From assembly GCF_900106525.1 (NCBI RefSeq), contig NZ_FNOG01000002.1, positions 779,731 to 843,730 of the forward strand: DNA of 64,000 nt. Reading direction: 5' to 3'. This DNA is from Lysobacter enzymogenes (GTDB taxonomy: Bacteria; Pseudomonadota; Gammaproteobacteria; Xanthomonadales; Xanthomonadaceae). The position numbers and the translations under genes are program-made. Of the stretch, positions 57,901-64,000 are shown piece after piece. Under the pieces are notes generated by a model. That model did not search any database, was not told the DNA's origin, and saw nothing but the letters and a program-made list of their open reading frames with translations. How positions within the stretch are numbered: position 1 is the stretch's first letter; every line of letters starts with the position of its first letter.

Positions 57901-58489
57901 CCAGTTGCAGCCACGCCGCGCGCAGCAGCGGCGCGCGGCCCAGGTCGAACGGCGCGGCCGCATCCTCGGCGATGAAGCGCCGGATCGCGTCGTCGCGCTC
58001 GTGCGCGGCAATCCCACTGAGGTCGTGGCGGGCGACGCGCGGCGACAGGTTGTCCTCGCAGCGCTGGTAAATGTCCTCGTCGTCGCGATGGAAGCTGGTC
58101 CTGAGCGCTTCGTGGCGCGCCGCGACCTGGGCCAGCGCGGCCTGCGCGTGCTCGACCGAGAATTCGCCGCGGATGCGGAACGCGAACGGCATGCTGTAGT
58201 CGACGCTGCCCGGATACAGCTCCTCCAGCACCCACAGCCTTTGCTGCTGCAGCGACAGCGGCAGCCGCCCGTCGCGGCGCAGCGCCGGCTTGATCGCGTC
58301 GCTGCCGTCCTCCATGCGCAGGCCTTCCAGCTCGCTCAGCAGCGCGACGATCTCTTCCTTGGCGTCGAGGATGCGCTGGCGCAATCCGTCGCTGAGCGCG
58401 CCCTTGCCGGCCCGGACCTTGAGCTTGCCGTTGCTAAGGAACAACGCCACGCCGGCGGCGCTGGCTTCCTTCAACAAATCCGTTGCCAT
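48971..58489 (-). CDS. NRPS2: docking-C-A-PCP-E-C-A-PCP-PCP-E-like
   Basis: A 3172-residue megasynthetase. Residues 1-58 are a TubC-type docking domain. C1 has HHIVFDG (about 208). A1 has YTSGSTGQPKGV (about 680) and pocket code N-A-T-K-V-G-E-V-G, with Asn731 where amino-acid-activating domains have Asp. PCP1 carries Ser1090. The E domain is intact (HHMVVDG about 1272, EGHGRE about 1410), giving a D-residue. C2 has HHSILDG (about 1740), DCL type by position. A2 has Asp2252 and code D-A-Q-D-V-G-A-V-N, nearest to Gln/Glu codes. Two almost identical PCPs follow (Ser2595, Ser2672). The C-terminal E-like domain has altered motifs (HHAIGDV about 2860; QSHGRH about 2998). There is no thioesterase domain. 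The ATG has GAGGAA 8 bp upstream and follows NRPS3 by 1 bp. Confidence 0.95.
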   Translation of the reverse strand: MATDLLKEASAAGVALFLSNGKLKVRAGKGALSDGLRQRILDAKEEIVALLSELEGLRMEDGSDAIKPALRRDGRLPLSLQQQRLWVLEELYPGSVDYSMPFAFRIRGEFSVEHAQAALAQVAARHEALRTSFHRDDEDIYQRCEDNLSPRVARHDLSGIAAHERDDAIRRFIAEDAAAPFDLGRAPLLRAAWLQLAADEGVLYFNLHHIVFDGWSMDVLLREFVAFYRERALGEPSALLPPSIQYADYAVWQRQRLSQDRLDEHLGYWTQALSAAPIVHSLPLDFERPKVKSQRGELFRSRVPAARLGELQAFAERQDITLFMLLHGALSLVLARYGSEPDVVVGTPVANRGSSQLDELIGFFINTLVLRVSCEESQSVREFFAQVREVDLGAQSRQDIPFEMLIERLDIPRSTAHTPLFQVMLSLDNNARTASSGGAFEVEAVDVGIGQAKYDLTLNAGIGPQGLELSWVYDTSLFRAETVRRLDGHLDVLLQALTGDPQRRLSELDSLGPEERAFVADDLVGETVAIDPELLPDRQVAATARLRPDAVAVRAGGAALSYAELDRQIDHVANLLAARGIDRQDRVGIVLPPSPAMAAAVLACLRVGAVYVPIDPAAAQKKIDHIVADSQIKLLLTVSTLPDFTRASGVQACYLDEALERADWRAAAPAPVADCGADDLAYILYTSGSTGQPKGVAIARGGLSNYLGHCLRVYAGERFEEAVMSSPLSFNATITTFFTPLICGATLRILDARQEALARELGELMLGDAVSRLFKLTPAHLDLLLRYWREQDETRRGRAPVQVVIGGEQLLKKTLEPFLDRLAAGSTFVNEYGPTETVVGCCTYTVRERADFAGDGAVVPIGRPIQNTRLQLLREGGLSPLGATGELFIAGAGVARGYLNQPELQQRHFVEREAGGRATPFYRSGDLARYGDNGQLIFVGRNDEQIKLRGYRIEPAEIEACLCAFAGVAEACVLLSDRLATPSLVAYVVAPGAAGREDALAAQLRDWCKAGLAAPQVPAAFKFVAQLPTTANGKVDKRALAALPLNLQPTTSYAAPETPIQQALAELFAGLLKHERVGIHDNFFDLGGDSILAIQTVSRAKKAGLQITTRQIFEHQTVAGLSKVAVKLGSQTVGVETGAGPFALTPIQQWFVHAQPQTLNHYNQKLFLEAPAQLDGAALARIVEALLRRHDGLRSTFAERDGAWAAHERPFDTALLERSVAVETLPDGVEESRRFIAARCNHYQASLNLEHGPLFKAVLFAGERGSRLLILAHHMVVDGVSWRVLLEDFERAWRQLAAGEPIALGAKGTSYQYWSGLLARTAAGDAVGQERDYWREQLAADNFGFREFEPAQPPAVASGKQVVLELSADDTAALLTHANTPYATRTLELLLAAVYLGLAPWAGRDAFAVELEGHGRETLEANLDLSETLGWFTCMYPHVLRGVAGDVGATLRAIKEDARAIPGGGIGFGMLKYLAREPSLQDEQRAPHIVFNYLGQLDQGGPAQSAFALANEDAGAEIAPNARRGHRLVITAFALGGRMRLNLDYSQDEYSQATAAAMAQSIVAAAQALVEHCGKQHARVFTPSDFPLAAIGREALDRLQAAEEIGDLYPSTPMQRSMLAANELHRSAYVAQFYPMLRGALDPALFAQAWQGVVDQYVVLRTRFVVEDGVQHQLVRKRVEAALEYVDLSDCGEAQQQARFRALCEREETLGFTGAEPAMYRIALVRLSADRHRLLFTSHHSILDGWSIPLLLNQLLHNVKQLSRGESLKPAAEADYDAYMAWLLRQDADRAAEVWRDYLACDVAPATLKLPRHDQGEHPTHALSQEVIDAEQTRAIRDFARSYGVTLNTLVQFAWALVLRAYSGSSDVTFGAVVSGRPQEVENVDRMVGLFINTLPVRVKIESGPSGPQLNALQKVFHHNNGYAFLAYSEIKRNAGFSGEAALFETLIDFKNYPINEHESDGGGAELAVEAPEGYGTNSFDISLTVGVYERIMFNCNYRSDLYDAGYVAQMLSYLSEALVGLAQGRAVETIVPALPDLSEPPAPAFAPPAHAEADADLPLHCSFERIAAASPGRAALSCGDRTLSFGELDALANRIARSLIEQGVGAGEPVGLMFERGVESIAGLLGIFKAGAAYLPIDPAYPDERKRYMIEDSGLRHLLCAGDSGPAALSGVRQHPIDRAEALAGFSAEPLSAAPPAPASLAYVIYTSGSTGKPKGVMVEHRNLRYLADGMRALGFDGSGCWAAVASFSFDASLQGVCHLLQGGHLVVLTDEEKIDADRLRQRLLQHRVDVVDCTPTLLDSWLEQGAEDVLPSLVIGGEGIPEALWRRLAERRRPGIRHFNAYGPTECTVNASMAEIEGERPHIGRCLAGAYGLVLDAQGSPCPVGVAGELYLGGRGVSRGYLGKDELTAQRFLADTVSGRAGRLYRTGDAVRLSPDGDFEYLGRLDDQVKINGHRIELDEIARVLESHPAVESALVLTSDADTGRTQLVACVRSPERADSASLPAELSDWLRQRLPAYMQPNRYVATDAWPMTGNGKIDRRRLLAAASAQAAAGRAEASASAAEILLRALFAEVLGRDSVGLDENFYELGGDSILAIRLIAKAAKAGIKISIKQFAAHPSVRALAQACAGEAATAPQSRLRETLHGLFAEVLGRDSVGADENFYELGGDSILAIRLIAKAAKAGIKISIKQFAAHPSVAALARVCGQAAGEGEGAAVEGAQRLLPIHHKVVVEQLHVGAEVFDHFNGGSLFAVPRGLDQARLDEIYRALRRKHDALRLAFDLAGTEPAARYLPADAAVFADAVSVREVDAGEADIAAAVSALCRPLQSGFRLAEGGLFKLVLIRASDTDRLLMLAHHAIGDVVSWHVLVADLADAVGQALRGETVRLHGKSSSYQAWGDYLDACAKNGTFRAELDYWKAQRDPARLAPVALDAEVTAELGHWRQAPLALDAQATADLLESAAAYPGADVNALLLAALYRGLKRWNGGRGYCVLLQSHGRHADATALDLSQTVGWFTQNHPLLLDFDAAGIDRDIAAVGATLAGVPNRGLGYGVLRFLAREPALQPAGAEPFQVLFNYLGRFDSMVRDAAPLTFLAEDIGPISHPRLPSSVPMGFQGGVYSGRLSMNLEFDARQFSDERMRRLAACVRDELLAIVDFSREFQAEASASDIT
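50383..50772 (-). repeat. tandem duplication of a PCP-coding segment in NRPS2
   Basis: The segment 50383-50541 is repeated with a 231-bp (77-codon) offset at about 50614-50772. The two copies are nearly identical in DNA. The encoded PCPs differ in only a few residues over ~60 (e.g. GLDENF versus GADENF around the start; the phosphopantetheine site LGGDSILAIR is unchanged). This indicates recent duplication or ongoing gene conversion. Confidence 0.92.
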
Positions 58490-58490
58490 T

Positions 58491-61400
58491 TCACAGTTCC
58501 TCTTCGACGACGTCTTCGTCCAGCGCGTCTTCCGCGCGGCTGACGGCCAGAAAACTTTCGATGATGGCCGCCTGGGCGGCGATGTTGCGGTGCGAGAACA
58601 GCGTCCCCAACGGAATGCTCACCCCGCATTCGGCCTTGATCTTGCTGTGCAGCCGGGCCAGCAGCAGCGAGTTGCCGCCGAGGGCGAAGAAGTCGTCGTC
58701 GCAGCCGACCGCCGCGTTCGGCAACAGGCTTTGCCATACGCCCAGCAGCATCCGTTCGCTGTCGCTGCGCGGCGCCGTCGGCGGCTTGGCCGGGCGCGCC
58801 TGCGGCGCGGGCAGCGCGCGTCGGTCCAGCTTGCCGTTGGCGGTCAGCGGCAGCCGTTCGAGCGCGACGATCGCGGCGGGCAACATGTACGCCGGCAACG
58901 TCCGAGCGAGCTCCTCGCGCAAGGCCTGCGCCGCCGATTCGCCGCCGGCGTCCGCCGCGGGCACCACGTAGGCGATCAGGCGCGCATCGCCCAGTGCGTC
59001 CTCGCGCACCAGCACCGCGGCGTCCTTGACCCCGGCGCAGCGCAGCAGCGCGGCTTCGACCTCGCCCGGCTCGATGCGGAAGCCGCGGATCTTCGCCTGG
59101 AAATCGTTGCGGCCGAGGAACTCGATGTTGCCGTCCGGCAACCACCGGCCCAGGTCGCCGCTGCGGTACATGCGCGCCTGGGGTTCGTCGCTGAAAGGAT
59201 CGGCGATGAAGCGCTGCGCGCTGAGTTCGGCGCGGTTCCAATAACCGCGCGCCACGCCGGCGCCGCCGATGTTCAGTTCGCCGACCGCGCCGACAGGCAC
59301 CGGCCGGCCGGCCTCGTCGAGAAGATAGATGCGCGCGTTGCCGATCGGCTTGCCGACCGGCACGCCGGCGTGCGCCGCCGCCAGATCAGCCGCGTCGTAG
59401 ACGCTGCAGCCCACTACGGTTTCGGTCGGCCCGTATTCGTTGACGATGCGCGCGCGCGGCGACACCCGGCGCCAGCGCGCCACCGTCGCCGCCGGCAGCG
59501 CTTCGCCGCCGACCACGAACAGATGCGGCGGGCATCCCTCGTCGGGCAGGTCCTGCCCGATCGCAGTCAGGTGCGAGGGCGTGATCTTGACCAACTGCGG
59601 CTCGCGCGCCGCCAGCAGCTGCTGCTCGAGCTCCACCGCCTCCAGCCCCGAATGCAGCAAGGTCGCGGTGCCGCCGAGCAGCAGCGGCAGGTACAGGCTG
59701 GTGACGGTCGCGTCGAAGGCCAGCGGCGTGGAGACGATGGCGTCGATGCGGCGGTTGCCGGCATAGTAGTCGCACGCCCACTGCAGATAGTTCGCCAGTC
59801 CGTCGTGTTCGACCATCACGCCCTTGGGCTGGCCGGTCGAACCGGAGGTGTAGATCAGGTAGGCCAGATTCGACGGCGACAGGCCGGCGACCTCGGGCGC
59901 GTCGAGCGCAGGCTCGTCGCCGGCCGCGTCGCGCATCGCCTCGTCGAGCGCGATCACCGGCGTCTGCAGCGCGGGCAGGCGCTCGCGCAGCGCGGCCTGG
60001 GTCAGCACCGCCTGCGGCGCGCAGTCGGCCAGCACATAGGCCAGGCGGTCGGACGGATAGGTCGGATCCACCGGCACGTAAGCGCCGCCGGCCTTGAGCA
60101 CGCCGAGCACGCCCACCACCATCTCGATGCCGCGGTCCACGCACAGCGCCACCCGCGCATCGGGCCCGACGCCCAGGCCGGTCAGATGCCGCGCCAACCG
60201 GTTCGACAGCCCGTCCAGCTCGGCATAGCTCAGGCGCCGGTCTTCGTAGGCCAGCGCGATCGCCTGCGGCGTCCGTCGCGCCTGCGCTTCGAACAGCTTG
60301 TGCGCCAACGCGTCGCGCGGATACGCCGTTTGGGTCGCGTTGAAGTCGTACAGCACCTGGCGGCGCTCGTCGGCCGCCGGCTGGCCGAGTTCGCCCAGCG
60401 CGGTTTGCGCCGCGGCGTCCGCGTCGGCGGCCAGCGCCGCCAGAGCGGACAGCGTCTGGGTCAGCTGACGGTCCAAGCGCTCGACGCTGTCGCGGTCGAA
60501 GATGTCGCGGTCGTAGGTCCAGCTGATCGCCGCGCCTTCGGCGGTCCAGCGGGTGTGCACTTCCAGATCGAACTTCACCCCCGAGCCTTCGAACGGATAG
60601 GTGCGGATGTGCGCGCCGGGCAGCTCCAGCAAGGCGCGCTCGTCGCCGCGCTTGAGGCCGTAATCGGCGTCGGAGGTCAGCATGATCTGGAACAGCGGCG
60701 TGTGCTGGGCGCTGCGCGGGATGTTGAGGCGGTCGACCAGTAGCTCGAACGGCACGTCCTGGTGGGTCTGCGCGTCGAGGTGGACCTGGCGGACCTCGCG
60801 CAGGTAATCGGCGAGGTTGGCGTGGCCGGTGCGCAGGCGCAGCACCAGGGTGTTGATGAAGAAGCCGATCAGGTGCTCGGTCTGGGCCTGGTGGCGATTG
60901 GCCACCGGCGTGCCGACCACGATGTCGTCGCTGTTGCCGTTGCGCGCCAGCACCAGCGCCAGCGCGGCGTGGGTCAGCATGAAGGGGGTGAGCTGGAAGC
61001 GCTTGGCCAGCGCGTCCAGCGCCTGCGTCGTGGCTTGGTCGACGCCGCCGATCAGGCTGTCGCCGAGATAGGCCTTGACCTGCGGGCGCGGCCGGTCGAG
61101 CCGCAGCTGATGGGTCGCGGGCACGTCTTCGAGCTGGCGCAGCCAGTAGTCGAGCTGGCGGTCGAACTGGCCGCTGCCCAGCCACTGCCGCTGCCAGTGC
61201 GCGTAGTCGCCGTACTGGATCGACAGCGCCGGCAGTTCCGGCGGCGGCGCGCCGTTGCCGCCTTCGCCGTCGAGCTGGCGATAAGCGACGACGAACTCGT
61301 TGACCAGCAAATCCTGCGACCAGCCGTCGCAGGCGATGTGGTGGACGTTGAACAGCAGCACTCCGCGTTCGGCGCCGTTGTCGCTCGCGGCGAGCGAGAA

Positions 61401-63917
61401 CCAGCTCGCGCGCACCATCAGGTCGTGGACCAGATCGAACGGGCGGGCGATGTCCGCATGCACGCGCCGCGCCAGTTCCTCGCGCGCCTGCGCCTCGTCC
61501 AGCGCGCGCAGGTCGACGCGCTCGACCCGGAAGTCGAACTGTTCCAGCACCCGCTGGGCCGCGCCGGCTTCGTCGCCGGCGTAGACCGTGCGCAGCACTT
61601 CATGGCGTTCCAGCACCCGGCGCAGCGCGCGTTCGGCCAGATCCAGGTCGAAGCGGCCTTCGAGCTGGAACAGCGCCGGCATGTTGTATTCCGGGCTGCC
61701 GCCGTTGAGCTGGTCGATGAACCACAGCCGCTCCTGCGAGAACGACAGCGCCATGCGCTCGCCGTGCGGGCGCTTACCAATGGCCGGCCGGGTCGACGAC
61801 GCGCGCGCCTCGACCTGGGCGGCGTAGTCGGCCAGCACCGTGTGTTCGAAGATGTCGCGGATCTGCATTTCCACCGAGCACACCTGCGACAGCTTGGAGG
61901 TGGCGCGCATGGCCTTGATCGAATTGCCGCCGAGGTCGAAGAAATCGTCGGTCAGGCCGATCTCGCCGCACTCCAGCATTTCCCGCCACACTGCCGCGAC
62001 TTCGCGCTGGATCGGCGTTTCCAGGGCGAAGGCGATCGCCGGCAACTTCTTCTTGTCGAGCTTGCCCGACGCGCTGAGGCAGTCTTCGCCGGCCAGCGAC
62101 CAGGCATCGGGGCGCCACGCGGCGCCGAGTTCGTCCTGCAACTGCGCGGTGGCGGCGGCCTGGCGCTGCGACAGTTCGTCGCCGGCCACCAGCGAGGCCG
62201 GCAGCAGGTGGACGACGTTGCGCGGCGCGGTCGCCCCGCCCTGGCGCACCCAGGCGATCCGCGCTTCGGGAAAGTGCGCCTGGACGATGGCGCAGGCGCG
62301 TTCGCGCTCGTCGGCTACGGCCGCACCGGCATCTCCGGCGCGCGCGCCGAGATCGCCGAACGCCAGATCGGCCAGATCGGCCAGATCGGCCAGATCGGCC
62401 AGATCGGCCGCTTCGCCCGCGCCGATCTGGATCAGCACCGCGCGATAAGCCTGCGCCAGTTTCTCGATGGTGGCGGCGGCGAACAAACGGTCGGCGTACT
62501 TCCAGCTCAGCGACAATCCATCGGCGCCCTGCAGCGCGACCACTTCCAGGTCGTACTTGATCAGCGGCGCCTGCGGCAGCGGCGCCAGCTCGACCTCGCC
62601 CAGGCCGAGGCTGCCGTCGGCGACGGTCTGCAGATTGAACACGGCCTGGAACAACGGCGTGTGGCCCATCGTCTGCTCGACGCCGAGCGCTTCCATCGCC
62701 ACGCCCAGCGGCAGCGACTGCATGGCGAAGGCCTGCAGCAGGCGCGCCTTGCTGTCGAGCAGGTACTGCTCCAGCGAGCCGCGCGCCGGGCAGTGCGCGC
62801 GCAGCGGCAGCAGGTTGACGAACAGGCCGATCATGCCGTGGGTCTGGGCCAGTTCGCGCCCGGCGATCGGCGAACCCACGACCACGTCCTCGCGCCCGCT
62901 CCAGCGCGCGATCAGCAGCGCCAGGGTCGATTCCAGCAGCATGAACAAGGTCAGGTTGTGGCGCTTGGCCAGCGCGCTCAGGCGGCCGGTCTGTTCGGCG
63001 TCCAGGCGCGATTCCAGCGCTGCGCCGGACGACACGAACACCTTGGGCCGGGCGAAGTCGGCCGGCAGGGTCGGCTCGGCCGGAACGTCGGCGAGTTGTT
63101 CGAGCCAGTAGCCGCGCTCGCGTTCGAAACGGCCCTCGGCCAGCGCCTTGTGCTGGCTGTGGGCGTAATCGCCGTACTGCAGCGGCAGCGGCGCCAGCGC
63201 CGGCGCGCGGCCCTGGCTCAGCGCCTGGTAGACCGCGCCGATCTCCTGCACCAGCAGCTCCTGCGACCAGCCGTCGGAGGCGATGTGATGAATCACGATC
63301 GACACCACCGCGCGCGTGGGCGAGCAGTAGTAGCACGCGGCGCGGATCGGGAAATCGCGGCCCAGGTCGAACGGCCGGGCCTGTTCGGCGGCGACGCGCG
63401 CAGCCACGTCGGCGTGCTGGGCGTCGGCGTCGAGCGCGGACAGGTCGGCGCCGTCGAGCGCGAACGCCGCGGCGTCGAGCACGCGCTGCGACACTTCGCC
63501 GGCCGCGTCGGCGACATACACCGTGCGCAGGATCTCGTGCCGCTCCAGCACATAGGCCAGGGTGCGCGCCAGCAGCGCGCGGTCCAGCGGGCCGCGGAAC
63601 TCGAAGGCGTTGGCGATGTTGTACTGGCCTTGCTCGTTGATCTTCTGCGCCAGCCAGATCTGCCGCTGCTGCGACGACAGCGGGCGCGCGCCGTCGCGCG
63701 GCGCGCGCTCCAGCGTCCAGCCGCCGTCGCGGTCGCCGGCGTGCGCGGACAGCGCGCTGAGGTATTCGATGATCTGGGTCTTGTGCGCGCCGATTTCCGC
63801 GCGCAGCGCGTCGGACAGGCCGTCGCCGGCCGCCGTGTAGGCGAGCTTGCCGTCCTTGAGATACAGCGCGACCTGCGCTTGCAGGGCCCGCTCGATGATG
63901 CCTTCCACCACGTTCAT
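58491..63917 (-). CDS. NRPS3: docking-C-(A remnant)-PCP-C-A-PCP
   Basis: A 1808-residue synthetase. Residues 1-58 are a TubC-type docking domain. C1 has HHIASDG (about 211). Then, instead of an adenylation domain, there are only ~110 residues (about 525-630) resembling the small A subdomain, ending in SASGKLDKKKLP; the ~400-residue ATP-binding core is missing. PCP1 has Ser666. C2 has HHIACDG (about 862). The A domain is complete (YTSGSTGQPKGV about 1354) with code D-A-T-K-V-G-E-V-G (Asp1402), close to the Asn code DLTKVGEVG. PCP2 (FFALGGNSLL, about 1750) is followed by an acidic tail (EDALDEDVVEEEL) that may dock onto the NRPS2 N-terminus. The start MNVVEG is chosen for GGGGG about 6 bp upstream. 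Confidence 0.95.
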   Translation of the reverse strand: MNVVEGIIERALQAQVALYLKDGKLAYTAAGDGLSDALRAEIGAHKTQIIEYLSALSAHAGDRDGGWTLERAPRDGARPLSSQQRQIWLAQKINEQGQYNIANAFEFRGPLDRALLARTLAYVLERHEILRTVYVADAAGEVSQRVLDAAAFALDGADLSALDADAQHADVAARVAAEQARPFDLGRDFPIRAACYYCSPTRAVVSIVIHHIASDGWSQELLVQEIGAVYQALSQGRAPALAPLPLQYGDYAHSQHKALAEGRFERERGYWLEQLADVPAEPTLPADFARPKVFVSSGAALESRLDAEQTGRLSALAKRHNLTLFMLLESTLALLIARWSGREDVVVGSPIAGRELAQTHGMIGLFVNLLPLRAHCPARGSLEQYLLDSKARLLQAFAMQSLPLGVAMEALGVEQTMGHTPLFQAVFNLQTVADGSLGLGEVELAPLPQAPLIKYDLEVVALQGADGLSLSWKYADRLFAAATIEKLAQAYRAVLIQIGAGEAADLADLADLADLADLAFGDLGARAGDAGAAVADERERACAIVQAHFPEARIAWVRQGGATAPRNVVHLLPASLVAGDELSQRQAAATAQLQDELGAAWRPDAWSLAGEDCLSASGKLDKKKLPAIAFALETPIQREVAAVWREMLECGEIGLTDDFFDLGGNSIKAMRATSKLSQVCSVEMQIRDIFEHTVLADYAAQVEARASSTRPAIGKRPHGERMALSFSQERLWFIDQLNGGSPEYNMPALFQLEGRFDLDLAERALRRVLERHEVLRTVYAGDEAGAAQRVLEQFDFRVERVDLRALDEAQAREELARRVHADIARPFDLVHDLMVRASWFSLAASDNGAERGVLLFNVHHIACDGWSQDLLVNEFVVAYRQLDGEGGNGAPPPELPALSIQYGDYAHWQRQWLGSGQFDRQLDYWLRQLEDVPATHQLRLDRPRPQVKAYLGDSLIGGVDQATTQALDALAKRFQLTPFMLTHAALALVLARNGNSDDIVVGTPVANRHQAQTEHLIGFFINTLVLRLRTGHANLADYLREVRQVHLDAQTHQDVPFELLVDRLNIPRSAQHTPLFQIMLTSDADYGLKRGDERALLELPGAHIRTYPFEGSGVKFDLEVHTRWTAEGAAISWTYDRDIFDRDSVERLDRQLTQTLSALAALAADADAAAQTALGELGQPAADERRQVLYDFNATQTAYPRDALAHKLFEAQARRTPQAIALAYEDRRLSYAELDGLSNRLARHLTGLGVGPDARVALCVDRGIEMVVGVLGVLKAGGAYVPVDPTYPSDRLAYVLADCAPQAVLTQAALRERLPALQTPVIALDEAMRDAAGDEPALDAPEVAGLSPSNLAYLIYTSGSTGQPKGVMVEHDGLANYLQWACDYYAGNRRIDAIVSTPLAFDATVTSLYLPLLLGGTATLLHSGLEAVELEQQLLAAREPQLVKITPSHLTAIGQDLPDEGCPPHLFVVGGEALPAATVARWRRVSPRARIVNEYGPTETVVGCSVYDAADLAAAHAGVPVGKPIGNARIYLLDEAGRPVPVGAVGELNIGGAGVARGYWNRAELSAQRFIADPFSDEPQARMYRSGDLGRWLPDGNIEFLGRNDFQAKIRGFRIEPGEVEAALLRCAGVKDAAVLVREDALGDARLIAYVVPAADAGGESAAQALREELARTLPAYMLPAAIVALERLPLTANGKLDRRALPAPQARPAKPPTAPRSDSERMLLGVWQSLLPNAAVGCDDDFFALGGNSLLLARLHSKIKAECGVSIPLGTLFSHRNIAAQAAIIESFLAVSRAEDALDEDVVEEEL
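62363..62407. repeat. five perfect 9-bp tandem repeats inside NRPS3
   Basis: The plus-strand unit CCAGATCGG is repeated five times without a mismatch. In the protein it encodes five successive Asp-Leu-Ala triplets in the linker between C1 and the A-domain remnant. Unit length is a multiple of three, so slippage would change linker length without a frameshift. Confidence 0.93.
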
Positions 63918-64000
63918 GTTTGCCCCCGCTGAATGACGCCAAAGAAAATCCATCGCCCGGTCCGTCCGGCGTTCGCGCCCGCAGGCGCCGACCGCGCCGG
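63918..64000. other. sequence upstream of NRPS3 at the window edge
   Basis: The 83 bases hold the NRPS3 ribosome-binding site (GCGGGGGCAAAC on the minus strand). No gene or promoter can be supported; the window ends before the next upstream gene. Confidence 0.5.

Larger units (their letters stand above)
23842..63917. other. NRPS biosynthetic gene cluster
   Basis: The region includes three NRPS proteins, two free thioesterases, at least six tailoring enzymes and two export systems. All genes but the first thioesterase are on the minus strand with short gaps or overlaps, so one or a few long transcripts are likely. No regulator, MbtH protein or phosphopantetheinyl transferase is in the window. 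The right border is not seen; the docking domain at the start of NRPS3 suggests more synthetase genes or an acyl donor beyond base 64000. Confidence 0.9.

Noticed and set aside
48932..63932. Plus-strand open frames of 800-1424 codons opposite NRPS2 and NRPS3
   Set aside because: Antisense artefacts of high GC at third positions; no recognisable family and no ribosome-binding sites.

Overview
The window is high-GC DNA of a Xanthomonadaceae-type gammaproteobacterium, most like Lysobacter. The evidence is the pilMNOPQ operon divergent from the PBP1A gene, the gltA / type-B L31 neighbourhood, families of REP-like inverted repeats whose arms begin with a GTGGGAGG-type sequence, and a large nonribosomal peptide synthetase (NRPS) cluster. 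The species assignment is inference.

Bases 1-23531 are mostly housekeeping. From the left, all on the minus strand, there is a MoxR/DUF58/DUF4381/BatA/BatB-TPR/BatD operon (145-7217, with a possible 35-residue ORF translationally coupled inside it), then the type IV pilus operon pilM-N-O-P-Q (7537-12783). Divergent from pilM is mrcA (PBP1A, 13383-15932). Two plus-strand genes of unknown function follow (16337-18078), then minus-strand citrate synthase gltA, ribosomal protein L31 type B, a nucleoside hydrolase with a DUF4166 partner, and an Old Yellow Enzyme-type oxidoreductase. Three REP-like palindromic pairs lie at 29-115, 16013-16130 and 19932-20024.

Bases 23842-63917 are an NRPS biosynthetic cluster. 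A type II thioesterase runs on the plus strand; everything else runs on the minus strand and is transcribed right to left. NRPS3 (58491-63917) is TubC-docking/C/[A-domain remnant]/PCP/C/A/PCP. NRPS2 (48971-58489) is TubC-docking/C/A/PCP/E/C/A/PCP/PCP/E-like. A third, smaller synthetase (32615-35596) is a degenerate C / A (Thr-like code) / PCP protein. Tailoring genes encode a NodU/TobZ-type carbamoyltransferase, an SGNH-fold protein, a TauD/AsnO/SyrP-type dioxygenase, a CmlA-type diiron beta-hydroxylase, a luciferase-like flavin monooxygenase carrying its own TubC-type docking domain, an SDR with a mycofactocin-family insertion, and an ATP-grasp-like ligase. Export and maturation genes encode a PvdE/SyrD-type cyclic-peptide ABC exporter, a periplasmic Ntn (penicillin/PvdQ-like) acylase, and a MacAB-like tripartite pump without its outer-membrane channel.

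Working model (inference): NRPS3 and NRPS2 act in line. The A-less first module of NRPS3 is probably loaded in trans by the separate A-PCP protein, as the Thr-loading SyrB1 supplies SyrE in syringomycin synthesis. PCP-bound residues are hydroxylated, oxidised and carbamoylated. The peptide is released by free thioesterases because no TE domain is fused. It is then exported as an acylated precursor and trimmed in the periplasm by the acylase, as in pyoverdine maturation. The cluster may continue to the right of base 64000. I cannot match it to a named product from the sequence alone.
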